DNA from: Chryseosolibacter sp036402115
GTDB lineage: Bacteria; Bacteroidota; Bacteroidia; Cytophagales; Cyclobacteriaceae
NCBI GenBank assembly: GCA_036402115.1
Contig: DASWTM010000119.1
Location: 1 to 10,269, forward strand
Reading direction: 5' to 3'
Length of the DNA: 10,269 nucleotides
Under the pieces are notes generated by a model. That model did no database searches. It saw nothing but the letters and a program-made list of their open reading frames with translations, and had not been told where the DNA came from. This document shows positions 1 through 7,139 of the stretch, one piece after another. Position 1 is the stretch's first letter, and every line of letters starts with the position of its first letter. Position numbers and translations under genes: made by a program.

Positions 1-616
1 CTTTGCTGTACTCCTGGGCCGTGATCAATTTCTGGTCCCTCAATATTTTAACATAGGATTGTTTGAACTGCGGATTGAAGGTGATAAATCCTCCGGCAGG
101 TGTGGTCGTCTCCACGATAATTCTTTCAGTTGAAGGATAAGCGATCAAATAGACATGCGTTGGTTTCTCTTTGATCACATAGGGAATGTTCAGCTTTTCA
201 AACACCAGGGCGTAGAGGGCGGTTGCCGACACGCAGTTGTAATGGCCATTTATGAAGATGTCTTCAAACCGATTTTCAAGTTCATATTTTCTTAGGAATG
301 TGTCGTGAACATCGTCATAGACTAGTTTCACTTTTTTGTCATTTCTTTTTGACAGGACTTTTTCCGTGTTAACGCGCTTGATGAAAAGGTCGAAATGTTG
401 AAATGCCTGATCGATTGCCTGCTCATTGAGCGTTTGCCCACTGGCGATAAAGAGTTTGAACGCTTCTGGTTTCGTCTTATTGAGATGTGCATCGAACATC
501 GCTTTTTCAAATTCAGACGAAAATGTGAGGTCTGCAGGTAAGACCAGCGACTCTTGACCAAATACACACGTACTAACAATCAGTAGGAAAGGGAAGAGGA
601 TTTTGTTGGCTTTCAT
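1..616 (-). CDS. Exported transglutaminase-like protein, C-terminus beyond window
   Basis: The frame opens with ATG at 616-614 and runs off the left edge without a stop, giving 205 visible residues. Residues 1-20 form a signal peptide (Lys-rich start, hydrophobic FPFLLIVSTCVFG, likely cut before Gln21). The Cys at 16 is preceded by VST and is not a convincing lipobox, so a periplasmic or secreted protein is more likely than a lipoprotein. Residues 125-155 carry a transglutaminase/SirB1-like pattern: Asn-Cys128 at the start of a helix (NCVSATALYALVFEKLNIPY), then His154 in PTHVYLIA, then Glu169 in IIVETTTP where the family usually has Asp. A GGAG ribosome-binding site lies 5 bases upstream of the ATG (622-625), which supports this start and is rarer in Bacteroidota. 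The gene diverges from sdaAB. The Cys/His layout suggests a papain-fold peptidase or transglutaminase-like enzyme, but the substrate is unknown and the missing part may hold further domains such as TPRs. Confidence 0.8.
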   Translation of the reverse strand, partial: MKANKILFPFLLIVSTCVFGQESLVLPADLTFSSEFEKAMFDAHLNKTKPEAFKLFIASGQTLNEQAIDQAFQHFDLFIKRVNTEKVLSKRNDKKVKLVYDDVHDTFLRKYELENRFEDIFINGHYNCVSATALYALVFEKLNIPYVIKEKPTHVYLIAYPSTERIIVETTTPAGGFITFNPQFKQSYVKILRDQKLITAQEYSK

Positions 617-756
617 AGCAACTCCAGGTGTGGGAAAGTTACGAAGTTTCCGGGTGAGATGCCCTGCCGATCAATGATCAATTCAATAAACTGGTTTTCA
701 AAAGATTAAGTCGCCCGCTCACTCTTCAGTTTTCGAATTTATTCCTAAAGTATCGG

Positions 757-764
757 TACATTTG
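757..764 (+). promoter_or_regulatory. Candidate Bacteroidota -7 element upstream of sdaAB
   Basis: TACATTTG matches the Bacteroidota -7 consensus TAnnTTTG exactly. A weak -33 partner, TTCG at 732-735, lies 21 bases upstream (consensus TTTG). Transcription would start near 770 and give a leader of roughly 70 bases before the ATG at 843. No Shine-Dalgarno sequence precedes that ATG. The call rests on motif matching only. Confidence 0.35.
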
Positions 765-842
765 ACGCCTATTTTTTGACGTAGATTGAGAATTGCTGTA
801 ACTATTTCATCCTTTTAACGACAGATACCGTATCCAAACCAA

Positions 843-1520
843 ATGGCAGAGAAAAGCAGTGTTTTTGATATGATTGGGCCTGTAATGATCGGTCCTTCAA
901 GTTCACATACCGCAGGGGTGGTTCGCATTGCGCGGGCTGCATTAAAGCTCCTGGGTGGTCGACCTGATCATGCCGAGATCATCTTCTATAATTCCTTCGC
1001 GCGGACATACGAAGGACATGGGAGTGACCGTGCAATCATTGCCGGCTTGCTGGATTTTAAGACTGACGACAAGCGCATAAAAGATGCTCTTGAAATCGCA
1101 GAAAAGGAAGGCCTGAAATATGCCTTCAAGTCGATCGGAAACGCGTCTGCGCTTCATCCCAACACCATTCGATTGAACCTTACGAAGGGTGACCGAAAGA
1201 TTGAAGTGGTTGGTGAAAGCAAAGGAGGCGGTCTAATTAATATTGCCGAGGTGAATGGCTTCAAAGCTGACTTCAGCGCGAGTCTTCATACCCTGATTAT
1301 TACCGCAGCGGATGTCAAAGGAAGCATCGCTTTCATTTCCGATATTCTGGCGCACGATGACTGTAATATTGCAACAATGTCGGTGTCACGGAAAGGAAAG
1401 AATGATCTCGCGTGCCTCGTGATCGAAATGGATTCTGGCCTCAAGCCTGTAACATTGGAATACTTAAGGAGTCTTAGCTGGGTAAAAGAAATTATTTACA
1501 TACCTGATATCGATCGTTAA
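843..1520 (+). CDS. sdaAB: L-serine dehydratase, iron-sulfur type, beta subunit
   Basis: This 225-residue protein matches the beta subunit of the two-subunit, oxygen-sensitive [4Fe-4S] L-serine dehydratase, which deaminates L-serine to pyruvate and ammonia in the cytoplasm. The serine dehydratase beta domain spans about residues 4-145 and shows VFDMIGPVMIGPSSSHTAG (7-25), HPNT (105-108) and the glycine-rich ESKGGG (125-130). Residues about 149-222 form an ACT domain (LHTLIITAADVKGSIAFISD onward), a likely amino-acid-sensing or dimerisation module. Length is normal for the subunit. The cluster-binding cysteines belong to the alpha subunit (sdaAA), which is not in this window, so the partner must be encoded elsewhere. 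The stop is one base from the next ATG, so it is probably co-transcribed and perhaps translationally coupled with the efflux gene downstream. Confidence 0.93.
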   Translation: MAEKSSVFDMIGPVMIGPSSSHTAGVVRIARAALKLLGGRPDHAEIIFYNSFARTYEGHGSDRAIIAGLLDFKTDDKRIKDALEIAEKEGLKYAFKSIGNASALHPNTIRLNLTKGDRKIEVVGESKGGGLINIAEVNGFKADFSASLHTLIITAADVKGSIAFISDILAHDDCNIATMSVSRKGKNDLACLVIEMDSGLKPVTLEYLRSLSWVKEIIYIPDIDR

Positions 1521-1521
1521 A

Positions 1522-2991
1522 ATGAAAACAAAATTACTGCTCGTAGCTTGTGGCCTGGTTGCTGTCCTTGGCAATCCTGCGTTCTCCCAAGACACGCCTC
1601 AAAAAAACACCAAAGTCTGGACACTGAAAGAGTGCGTGGATTATGCGTTGGCCAACAACCTGGGCGTGCAGCGCAGCCGATATGATGTTGAAAGCGCAGA
1701 AGTGACTCGTTTGCAGTCGAAGGCAGCAATGTTGCCATCCGTGAATGCAAGTGTTTCAAATGGTTACAACTGGGGCCGCTCCATCAACCCTGTAACGAAC
1801 GAATTTACCACTCAGGAAATTCGCTCGCTAAGCCCGAACGCAAATGCTCAGCTTACGGTCTTCAATGGCTTGCGAATTCAGAACACCATCAGGCAATCGA
1901 ATAAAGATTTTCAGGCATCGGAGCAGGATCTTGAAAAGGCAAAGAATGATCTGATGCTGAATGTGATCAACCTGTATGTCAATGTCGTTTTCAATAAGGA
2001 GCTTTTGGAGAACGCAAGGTTTCAGCTTAGCTCGAGTCAACAGCAATACGAGCGCACAAAAAAGCAAGTTGAAGCTGGCGCTCTTCCGAAGTCTAACGAG
2101 TTGAATCTCGATGCTCAGGTTGCCACCAACGAGGTAGCGGTTGTTAACAACGAAAACGCATTAAATCTTTCATTGCTCCAGTTGAAGCAAGCCTTGCAGT
2201 TGCCAGGCTCGACTGACATGGATGTTGAGATTCCACAACTCGAAGTAGAAGACCTTGTGATTGAAAATTCGAGTCAGGAGATTTTTGAAATTGCACGCAA
2301 GAGCCTTCCTGAGATAAGGGCCGCGGAGTTGCGGGTGTCGAGCTCTTATTACGCAGTGAAGGCAGCGCGCGGAAATCTTTATCCACGATTGACCCTTGGA
2401 GGATCGCTCAACAGCAACTACTCCAGTGCCAACGATCGGCCGATTCCAATCGAGGGTGCAGTCGAGACGGTTCCTTCACCAATTGGTTATTATATTGACC
2501 CGGTTTCATCGCAGCAACGGTTTGTCTTCCGGGATGTGGAGATGCCGACAGCCTTTACAGACGGATACGGATACCGCGACCAACTTAGTGATAACTTTTT
2601 CAGGTCAGCCGGTATTACATTGAGTATTCCCTTGCTAAATGGTTTTCAGTCGAGAGCTCAGGTACAACGTTCTGTCATTAATAGAAATGTTGCCGAGATC
2701 AACCATAAGCTTGCCAACCAGACACTGCGACAAAATGTAGAGACAGCATACAACGATGCCTTTGCTGCATCAAAGACTTACAATTCATCGATACGCCAGG
2801 TGCAGGCTCGCGAAGAAGCTTTCCGCATGACGAAGCAGCGCTTTGACATCGGTGCTGCGAACTACGTGGAGTATCAGGTTGCGGAAAACGACTTGTTCCA
2901 GGCGAAGAGTGATCTTGCCCGGGCAAAATACAATTTCATCTTCAGGAAAAAACTTCTCGACTTTTATTCAGGCAAACCTTTAGACTTCTAA
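1522..2991 (+). CDS. TolC-family outer-membrane efflux channel
   Basis: A 489-residue protein of the outer membrane efflux protein (OEP/TolC) family, forming a trimeric outer-membrane and periplasmic tunnel for tripartite pumps or type I secretion. It has a signal peptide (MKTKLLLVACGLVAVLG, probable cut after AFS at 22). LVAC at 7-10 resembles a lipobox but sits too close to the N-terminus, with the hydrophobic stretch continuing past it. The mature protein shows the typical start WTLKECVDYALANNLGVQ (33-50), then two related halves of long Gln/Asn/Ala-rich helices (about 115-235 and 385-475) with strand segments between them, including LTVFNGLRIQNT (111-122) and LSIPLLNGFQSRAQV in the second half. 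It ends YSGKPLDF, with the terminal aromatic residue expected of an outer-membrane beta-barrel. The adaptor gene follows after 13 bases. The transported substrate cannot be read from the sequence. Confidence 0.93.
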   Translation: MKTKLLLVACGLVAVLGNPAFSQDTPQKNTKVWTLKECVDYALANNLGVQRSRYDVESAEVTRLQSKAAMLPSVNASVSNGYNWGRSINPVTNEFTTQEIRSLSPNANAQLTVFNGLRIQNTIRQSNKDFQASEQDLEKAKNDLMLNVINLYVNVVFNKELLENARFQLSSSQQQYERTKKQVEAGALPKSNELNLDAQVATNEVAVVNNENALNLSLLQLKQALQLPGSTDMDVEIPQLEVEDLVIENSSQEIFEIARKSLPEIRAAELRVSSSYYAVKAARGNLYPRLTLGGSLNSNYSSANDRPIPIEGAVETVPSPIGYYIDPVSSQQRFVFRDVEMPTAFTDGYGYRDQLSDNFFRSAGITLSIPLLNGFQSRAQVQRSVINRNVAEINHKLANQTLRQNVETAYNDAFAASKTYNSSIRQVQAREEAFRMTKQRFDIGAANYVEYQVAENDLFQAKSDLARAKYNFIFRKKLLDFYSGKPLDF

Positions 2992-3004
2992 TTCATAAAA
3001 CCCA

Positions 3005-4399
3005 ATGGCAAAGCAAAAACGCAAATCAAATAAAATGTTATACTGGCTCATTGGAGCTACTGTATTTATTATTGTATTTCTCCTCGTTGGAAAATCAGCG
3101 GGGTGGATTGGAAAGCCGAAGGAACTTGAAGTAGAAATCGCGAAAGCAAAACGGGTAACGATCATCGAAAAGGTGAGTGCATCGGGTACGGTTCAGCCGG
3201 TAACGGAAGTGAAATTAGCACCGGAAGTATCTGGTGAGATCATTGACCTTCTCGTTGAAGAAGGTGATTCTGTGAAAAGAGGGCAGACACTTGTTAAGAT
3301 CAGACCTGACACCTGGCAAAGCCAGCTCGATCGTGCCGAAGCCGGATTAAGCCAGCAGCGCGCATCGCTTGAGCAGACGGAAGCACAGCTCTTGCGCTCG
3401 CAAGCAACGTTCACACGCGCGGAGCAAGAATACAAACGCCAGGAAAGATTATACAAAGAGAAAGTTATTTCGGATGCTGACTGGCAACTGGCTCAGCAGA
3501 ATTATAATGTCGCGAAGAGCGATGTAACTTCGTCAGAGCAGGCAGTAGAAGCAGCAAAATATATTATTCGCAGCACGGAAGCTTCTTTACGTGAAGCGCG
3601 CGAAAACTTTCGCAAGACTTCCGTGGTGGCACCGATGTCTGGTGTAGTGTCAAAGTTGATTGTGAAGAATGGTGAGCGCGTTGTGGGGACAGCTACCATG
3701 ACGGGTACTGAAATGCTTCGTATCGCTGATCTTACCAAGATGGAAGTTCGGGTAAACGTAAATGAGAATGACATTGTGCGGGTATCCGTTGGTGACACGG
3801 CAATTATTGATGTTGATGCCTATTCAAACATCAATAAAGAATTTAGAGGCGTAGTGACCTTAATCGCCAACACGGCAAAGGACAAAGCTTCTGCGGATGC
3901 GATTACTGAATTCGAGGTGCGTATCTTGATCTTGAGTTCATCGTACCAGGATCTTGTGAAAGAAGGAAATAAATTCCCGTTCCGTCCAGGCATGACGGCA
4001 AGTGTTGATATCATTACGACTCAAAAAGCGGATGTTTTGTCGGTGCCGCTAGCTTCCGTGACAACGCGTAATCCAGAAGACTTGAAGAAACCAGAAGGTG
4101 GTGATGGTGGTGGGCCTCCGGCACAAAACACAAATAATCAATCGAACAATCAAGCCAAACCAGCAAAGAAGGAAGCCGATAAAGTCGTTGTTTTTGTCAA
4201 CGATAATGGCGTTGCGAAAATGGTTGAGGTAAAAACCGGCATCAGTGATTACGACAACATTGAGATTCTCAGTGGTCTGAGTGACAGCACTGAAATTGTA
4301 ACAGGGCCATTCCTGGTCGTTTCCAAACGGTTGAAAGACGGTGAAAAAATCCGAAAGGCTGAAAAGAAAGATGAGCCGAAGAAAGAAGAAGGCAAATAA
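3005..4399 (+). CDS. HlyD/MacA-type periplasmic adaptor (membrane fusion protein)
   Basis: A 464-residue adaptor that would link an inner-membrane transporter to the TolC-like channel encoded just upstream. A basic N-terminus (MAKQKRKSNK) precedes one transmembrane anchor at about 12-28. The split lipoyl/barrel-sandwich domain is seen as EVKLAPEVSGEIIDLLVEEG (68-87, with GDSVKRGQ following) and VVAPMSGVVSKLIVKNGERV (207-226). Between them, about 105-203, lies a long Glu/Gln/Ala-rich coiled-coil hairpin. The beta-barrel follows (MEVRVNVNENDIVRV, then FRPGMTASVDI at 326-336). A low-complexity Gly/Pro/Asn/Gln/Lys segment at about 363-392 interrupts the route to the membrane-proximal domain (394-450), and the protein ends in a Lys/Glu-rich tail. 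It resembles MacA-type adaptors, which usually partner with an ABC permease, but no ATPase or permease gene follows: a terminator lies directly after the stop. Confidence 0.92.
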   Translation: MAKQKRKSNKMLYWLIGATVFIIVFLLVGKSAGWIGKPKELEVEIAKAKRVTIIEKVSASGTVQPVTEVKLAPEVSGEIIDLLVEEGDSVKRGQTLVKIRPDTWQSQLDRAEAGLSQQRASLEQTEAQLLRSQATFTRAEQEYKRQERLYKEKVISDADWQLAQQNYNVAKSDVTSSEQAVEAAKYIIRSTEASLREARENFRKTSVVAPMSGVVSKLIVKNGERVVGTATMTGTEMLRIADLTKMEVRVNVNENDIVRVSVGDTAIIDVDAYSNINKEFRGVVTLIANTAKDKASADAITEFEVRILILSSSYQDLVKEGNKFPFRPGMTASVDIITTQKADVLSVPLASVTTRNPEDLKKPEGGDGGGPPAQNTNNQSNNQAKPAKKEADKVVVFVNDNGVAKMVEVKTGISDYDNIEILSGLSDSTEIVTGPFLVVSKRLKDGEKIRKAEKKDEPKKEEGK

Positions 4400-4400
4400 A

Positions 4401-4436
4401 AGAAGCCCCTCCGAACGCAAAAGGAGGGGCTTTTTT
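4401..4436 (+). terminator. Intrinsic terminator after the sdaAB-efflux operon
   Basis: The perfect arms AAGCCCCTCC (4403-4412) and GGAGGGGCTT (4423-4432) flank a 10-base loop and run into six T residues at 4431-4436. The stem starts two bases after the adaptor stop codon and can extend by two weaker pairs outward. This is a strong Rho-independent terminator for rightward transcription and separates the efflux operon from ppa. Confidence 0.92.
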
Positions 4437-4459
4437 CTTATTATTGTTTTCTAAACCTT

Positions 4460-4497
4460 TTTCAGGTGTCAATACTTTCATCGAAGCACACCTGGAA
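4460..4497 (+). repeat. Inverted repeat in the ppa upstream region
   Basis: CAGGTGT (4463-4469) and ACACCTG (4488-4494) are perfect inverted arms around an 18-base spacer. As RNA the stem can extend to about 10 pairs with one G-U pair (4460-4469 with 4488-4497). No T-run follows, so it is not a second terminator of the usual kind. It could be an operator or a leader hairpin about 55 bases before ppa, or chance. No TAnnTTTG promoter core was seen between the terminator and ppa. Confidence 0.3.
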
Positions 4498-4549
4498 TCG
4501 CCTGAGGTAACCACGCGATTGGGTTTACAAACATTTAAATGGCGATTTC

Positions 4550-5083
4550 ATGATCAAACATCCGTGGCACGAAACATCCATTGGCAAGAATCCTCCTCAA
4601 AAAGTCAATGCAATCATTGAAATCCCTAAAGGCTCACGTGCAAAATATGAAGTAGATAAAGAAAGCGGCCTGATCAAACTCGATCGGGTGATCTACGCTT
4701 CCATGTATTATCCGCTGAATTATGGTTTCATCCCACAGACGATGGGTGAAGATCATGATCCGCTTGATATTGTGGTGCTTACACAGGTTTCAGTTGTACC
4801 CTTATGTTTGATTCCAAGTAAGGTCATAGGCGTCATGCAGATGGTCGATAGAGGGGAGGCGGACGATAAGATCATTGCCGTTGCAGAAGATGATCCAAGC
4901 GTCAGTCACATTAACGATGTCAGCGACCTTCCCGAGTACTTGCGGGCTGAGGTCACTCATTTCTTTGAAAACTACAAGACACTCGAAAATAAAAAAGTAG
5001 TCATCGACCAGTTCCTTTCGAAGGATCGCGCCTATAAAATCATTGAGGAGAGCATACGCTACTACAAAGAAAACTTTAAGTAA
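4550..5083 (+). CDS. ppa: Inorganic pyrophosphatase, family I
   Basis: A 177-residue soluble, Mg-dependent pyrophosphatase that hydrolyses PPi to two phosphates in the cytoplasm and so drives biosynthetic reactions forward. Alignment from memory with the E. coli enzyme places nearly all active-site residues: Glu24, Lys32, Glu34, Arg46, Tyr54, Tyr58, Asp68, Asp70, Asp73, Asp100, Asp105, Lys107, Tyr142 and Lys143. The signature stretch reads DHDPLDI (68-74); the His at 69 replaces the small or acidic residue usual there, but the metal-binding aspartates are kept. Length is normal for the bacterial hexameric type. The start ATG overlaps the TGA of a four-codon open frame at 4539-4553. A glycosyltransferase gene begins 14 bases after the stop, so this housekeeping enzyme may be transcribed with a glycan pathway whose sugar-activation steps release PPi. 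Confidence 0.96.
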   Translation: MIKHPWHETSIGKNPPQKVNAIIEIPKGSRAKYEVDKESGLIKLDRVIYASMYYPLNYGFIPQTMGEDHDPLDIVVLTQVSVVPLCLIPSKVIGVMQMVDRGEADDKIIAVAEDDPSVSHINDVSDLPEYLRAEVTHFFENYKTLENKKVVIDQFLSKDRAYKIIEESIRYYKENFK

Positions 5084-5091
5084 TATCTTTG
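5084..5091 (+). promoter_or_regulatory. Candidate -7 element directly before the first GT4 gene
   Basis: TATCTTTG fits TAnnTTTG exactly and lies immediately after the ppa stop codon. Transcription from it would start at about 5096-5098, on the ATG at 5098, giving a leaderless or nearly leaderless message. No TTTG -33 box is visible at the right spacing, which weakens the call; the motif may be coincidental. Confidence 0.3.
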
Positions 5092-5097
5092 AGGCTT

Positions 5098-6252
5098 ATG
5101 AACATCGGGTTTGAGGCAAAGCGTTTTTTTACCAATTACACTGGGTTGGGAAATTACAGTCGCTTTGTGATCGATGCCTTAAGCCAAACTTACCCGCAAA
5201 ATAATCTTTACCTGTATTCGCCCCGTGTGGTTGATCATGTTGAAAACCAGGCGATTCTTACGCGCAAAAATATCCAGGTCATTGCTCCATCCGGGATATT
5301 TGCAATGCCTGTTGTATCGGCACTGTGGAGAACCTGGGCGGTTTCCAAAAACAGTTCGGTAAAGCACTTGAATCTCTTTCATGGACTAAGCCAGGAACTC
5401 CCAGTGGGTCTGCCCAGGCACATAAAAAAAGTCGTCACCGTCCATGACCTGATCTTTCTCCGCTATCCGCAGTTTTACAACGCGGTGGATGTTGCTATTT
5501 ACAAGCGCAAAGTTCAGCTCGCCTGTGAAATGGCTGACAAGATTATTGCCATTAGTCAGCAGACAGCAGATGACATTAAGCAATTCCTGAAGGTTGATAA
5601 GACGGCAAAAATCGAAGTCGTTTATCAAGGCTGTCATCCAATTTTTAAAAAGGAAATCTCAAAAACGAAATTCGATGAGGTAAGAAAGAAGTACAGTTTG
5701 CCAGGCGAGTTTGTATTGAGTGTTGGTACGGTAGAGGAACGGAAGAATCTTATGCTTGTGATTAAAGCGATTGCCCTTCTACCCAAAGCCGAGCGACTAC
5801 CGCTTGTTGTGGTGGGGAGGCACACTGGCTACTACCATGAAGTAGTAAAAGAGATCGAGAGGGCAGGGTTGTCGGACATCGTCCGGTTTTTAACGAACGT
5901 GGCCTTTCATGATTTGCCCGCCCTTTATCGTTTAGCGAAACTTTTTGTTTATCCATCGCGCTTTGAAGGGTTCGGGATTCCCTTAGTAGAGGCGATCACA
6001 TGCGGCATTCCACCGATCACGTCAACCGGTTCCTGTTTTCAGGAAGCCGCGGGTGCAGGTGGGGTGTATGTAAATCCGGATGATGCTGACGCATTGGCTC
6101 GTGAAGTGAAGGAACTAGTGAATAATGACTTGCGCAGGAAAGAATTGATTGCTGCAGGACAAAAGCACATTCAGCAATTTGAGCCAACTTTTATTGCGCA
6201 GCGCTTGAATGACGTTTATCGTGCAGTGGTGCCCGAAGAATCAATAGTTTGA
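5098..6252 (+). CDS. Glycosyltransferase, GT4 family (GT-B fold)
   Basis: A 384-residue retaining GT4-type enzyme that transfers a sugar from a nucleotide-sugar donor to a glycan acceptor at the cytoplasmic face of the membrane. The N-terminal acceptor domain begins MNIGFEAKRFFTNYTGLGNY, with the glycine-rich loop typical of this group, and continues with HGLSQELP (95-102) and VTVHDLIFLRYPQFY (113-127). The C-terminal donor domain has LSVGTVEERKNL (207-218) and the E-x7-E motif in EGFGIPLVEA (290-299), with Glu290 and Glu298 as the expected donor-binding pair. I chose the ATG at 5098 over the in-frame TTG at 5089 because family members usually begin immediately before the IGFEAKR-like strand; a GAGG three bases upstream is too close to be a good ribosome site. 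The sugar and acceptor cannot be assigned. It is followed by two GT2 genes on the same strand. Confidence 0.9.
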   Translation: MNIGFEAKRFFTNYTGLGNYSRFVIDALSQTYPQNNLYLYSPRVVDHVENQAILTRKNIQVIAPSGIFAMPVVSALWRTWAVSKNSSVKHLNLFHGLSQELPVGLPRHIKKVVTVHDLIFLRYPQFYNAVDVAIYKRKVQLACEMADKIIAISQQTADDIKQFLKVDKTAKIEVVYQGCHPIFKKEISKTKFDEVRKKYSLPGEFVLSVGTVEERKNLMLVIKAIALLPKAERLPLVVVGRHTGYYHEVVKEIERAGLSDIVRFLTNVAFHDLPALYRLAKLFVYPSRFEGFGIPLVEAITCGIPPITSTGSCFQEAAGAGGVYVNPDDADALAREVKELVNNDLRRKELIAAGQKHIQQFEPTFIAQRLNDVYRAVVPEESIV

Positions 6253-6262
6253 TTAATTAACT

Positions 6263-6270
6263 TACTTTTG
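6263..6270 (+). promoter_or_regulatory. Candidate -7 element before the GT2 pair
   Basis: TACTTTTG, followed by CA, is an exact TAnnTTTG match in the 34-base gap between the first GT4 gene and the GT2 gene at 6287. Transcription would start near 6276 and leave a leader of about 10 bases. A TTTG at 6248-6251 is too close (11 bases) to act as the -33 box, so the promoter is only half supported. Confidence 0.35.
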
Positions 6271-6286
6271 CAGTTATTACTTTCCT

Positions 6287-7135
6287 ATGTCTACATTTTC
6301 GATTGTGATCCCTACGTGGAATAATTTGCCACACCTGCAGCTTATGATCACAAGTCTTCGGAAGAATTCTCACTTCAAAAATCAGATCATTGTTTTTGTA
6401 AATGAGGGAAAGGATGGTACCGCTGCCTGGCTTAAGGAGCAACACGATGTTGAATTTCTCGAGGCGAAAGAGAACGTAGGAATCTGTGTGGCGGTTAACT
6501 CGTGCCGAACCCTGGTGAAATCAAATTACATCGTCTATTTTAACGATGACATGTATGTCTGCCCTGCCTGGGATCTTGAGATTTACAAAGAGATCGAGAA
6601 GATTGGTCATGATAAGTTTATACTATCCTCAACACTGATCGAGCCGTATCCCGTCAATAATCCAAGCTATGTTTCCATTGTAAAAGACTTTGGTGATAGC
6701 ATCGCCACCTTCAAAGAGAAAGAATTGCTGGCGCAGTACAATACATTGGCAAAAGAGGATTGGTACGGATCGTCCTGGCCTCCAACTATTGTCGCCACAT
6801 CAGTTTGGGATATTGTGGGCGGATATAGTATTGAGTTTTCTCCCGGCATGTATTCCGATCCGGATTTTTCTATGAAACTGTGGAAGTATGGTGTGCGAAT
6901 TTTTAAGGGCGTTGGTGCAAGTAAGATTTATCACTTTCAAAGTAAATCCACCAATCGTGTGAAAAAGAATCGTGGTAACGCCATGTTCATGCTGAAGTGG
7001 GGAATGAGTGTGCGTGATTTTTACAACAACTATCTTTTCATGGGGAAACCGTATCGCCACGAATTAAAAGACCAGCACCATCGCGAAGATTTTTTCGGAA
7101 AGGTAAAGAAGGCGTTTAAAGCGTTCCGCAGCTAA
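6287..7135 (+). CDS. Glycosyltransferase, GT2 family (GT-A fold)
   Basis: A 282-residue GT2-type enzyme, expected to be an inverting, metal-dependent transferase working in the cytoplasm on a lipid-linked or core glycan. Visible landmarks are the N-terminal Rossmann-like strand FSIVIPTWNNLPHLQLMITS (4-23), KENVGICVAVN (61-71), the metal/donor-binding FNDDMYVCPAWD (85-96, the DxD equivalent), EDWYGSSWPP (157-166) and GGYSIEFSPGMYSDPDFSMK (178-197), whose acidic DPD supplies the likely catalytic-base region. The stretch KGVGASKIYHFQSKSTNR (207-224) closes the catalytic domain. No transmembrane segment is seen. I recognise this as a conserved type in Bacteroidota genomes, but I know of no assigned sugar specificity. 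The next gene starts four bases after the stop, so they form a transcription unit. Confidence 0.87.
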   Translation: MSTFSIVIPTWNNLPHLQLMITSLRKNSHFKNQIIVFVNEGKDGTAAWLKEQHDVEFLEAKENVGICVAVNSCRTLVKSNYIVYFNDDMYVCPAWDLEIYKEIEKIGHDKFILSSTLIEPYPVNNPSYVSIVKDFGDSIATFKEKELLAQYNTLAKEDWYGSSWPPTIVATSVWDIVGGYSIEFSPGMYSDPDFSMKLWKYGVRIFKGVGASKIYHFQSKSTNRVKKNRGNAMFMLKWGMSVRDFYNNYLFMGKPYRHELKDQHHREDFFGKVKKAFKAFRS

Positions 7136-7139
7136 TTGT

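Noticed and set aside
669..682. Tandem GATCAAT GATCAAT in the gap between the first gene and sdaAB
   Set aside because: Only two copies of a 7-base AT-rich unit, not placed against a supported promoter; too little to call an operator or repeat.
5089..5097. TTG at 5089 as the start of the first GT4 gene
   Set aside because: It adds only Met-Arg-Leu before an ATG that sits exactly at the conserved N-terminus, so the ATG at 5098 is preferred.
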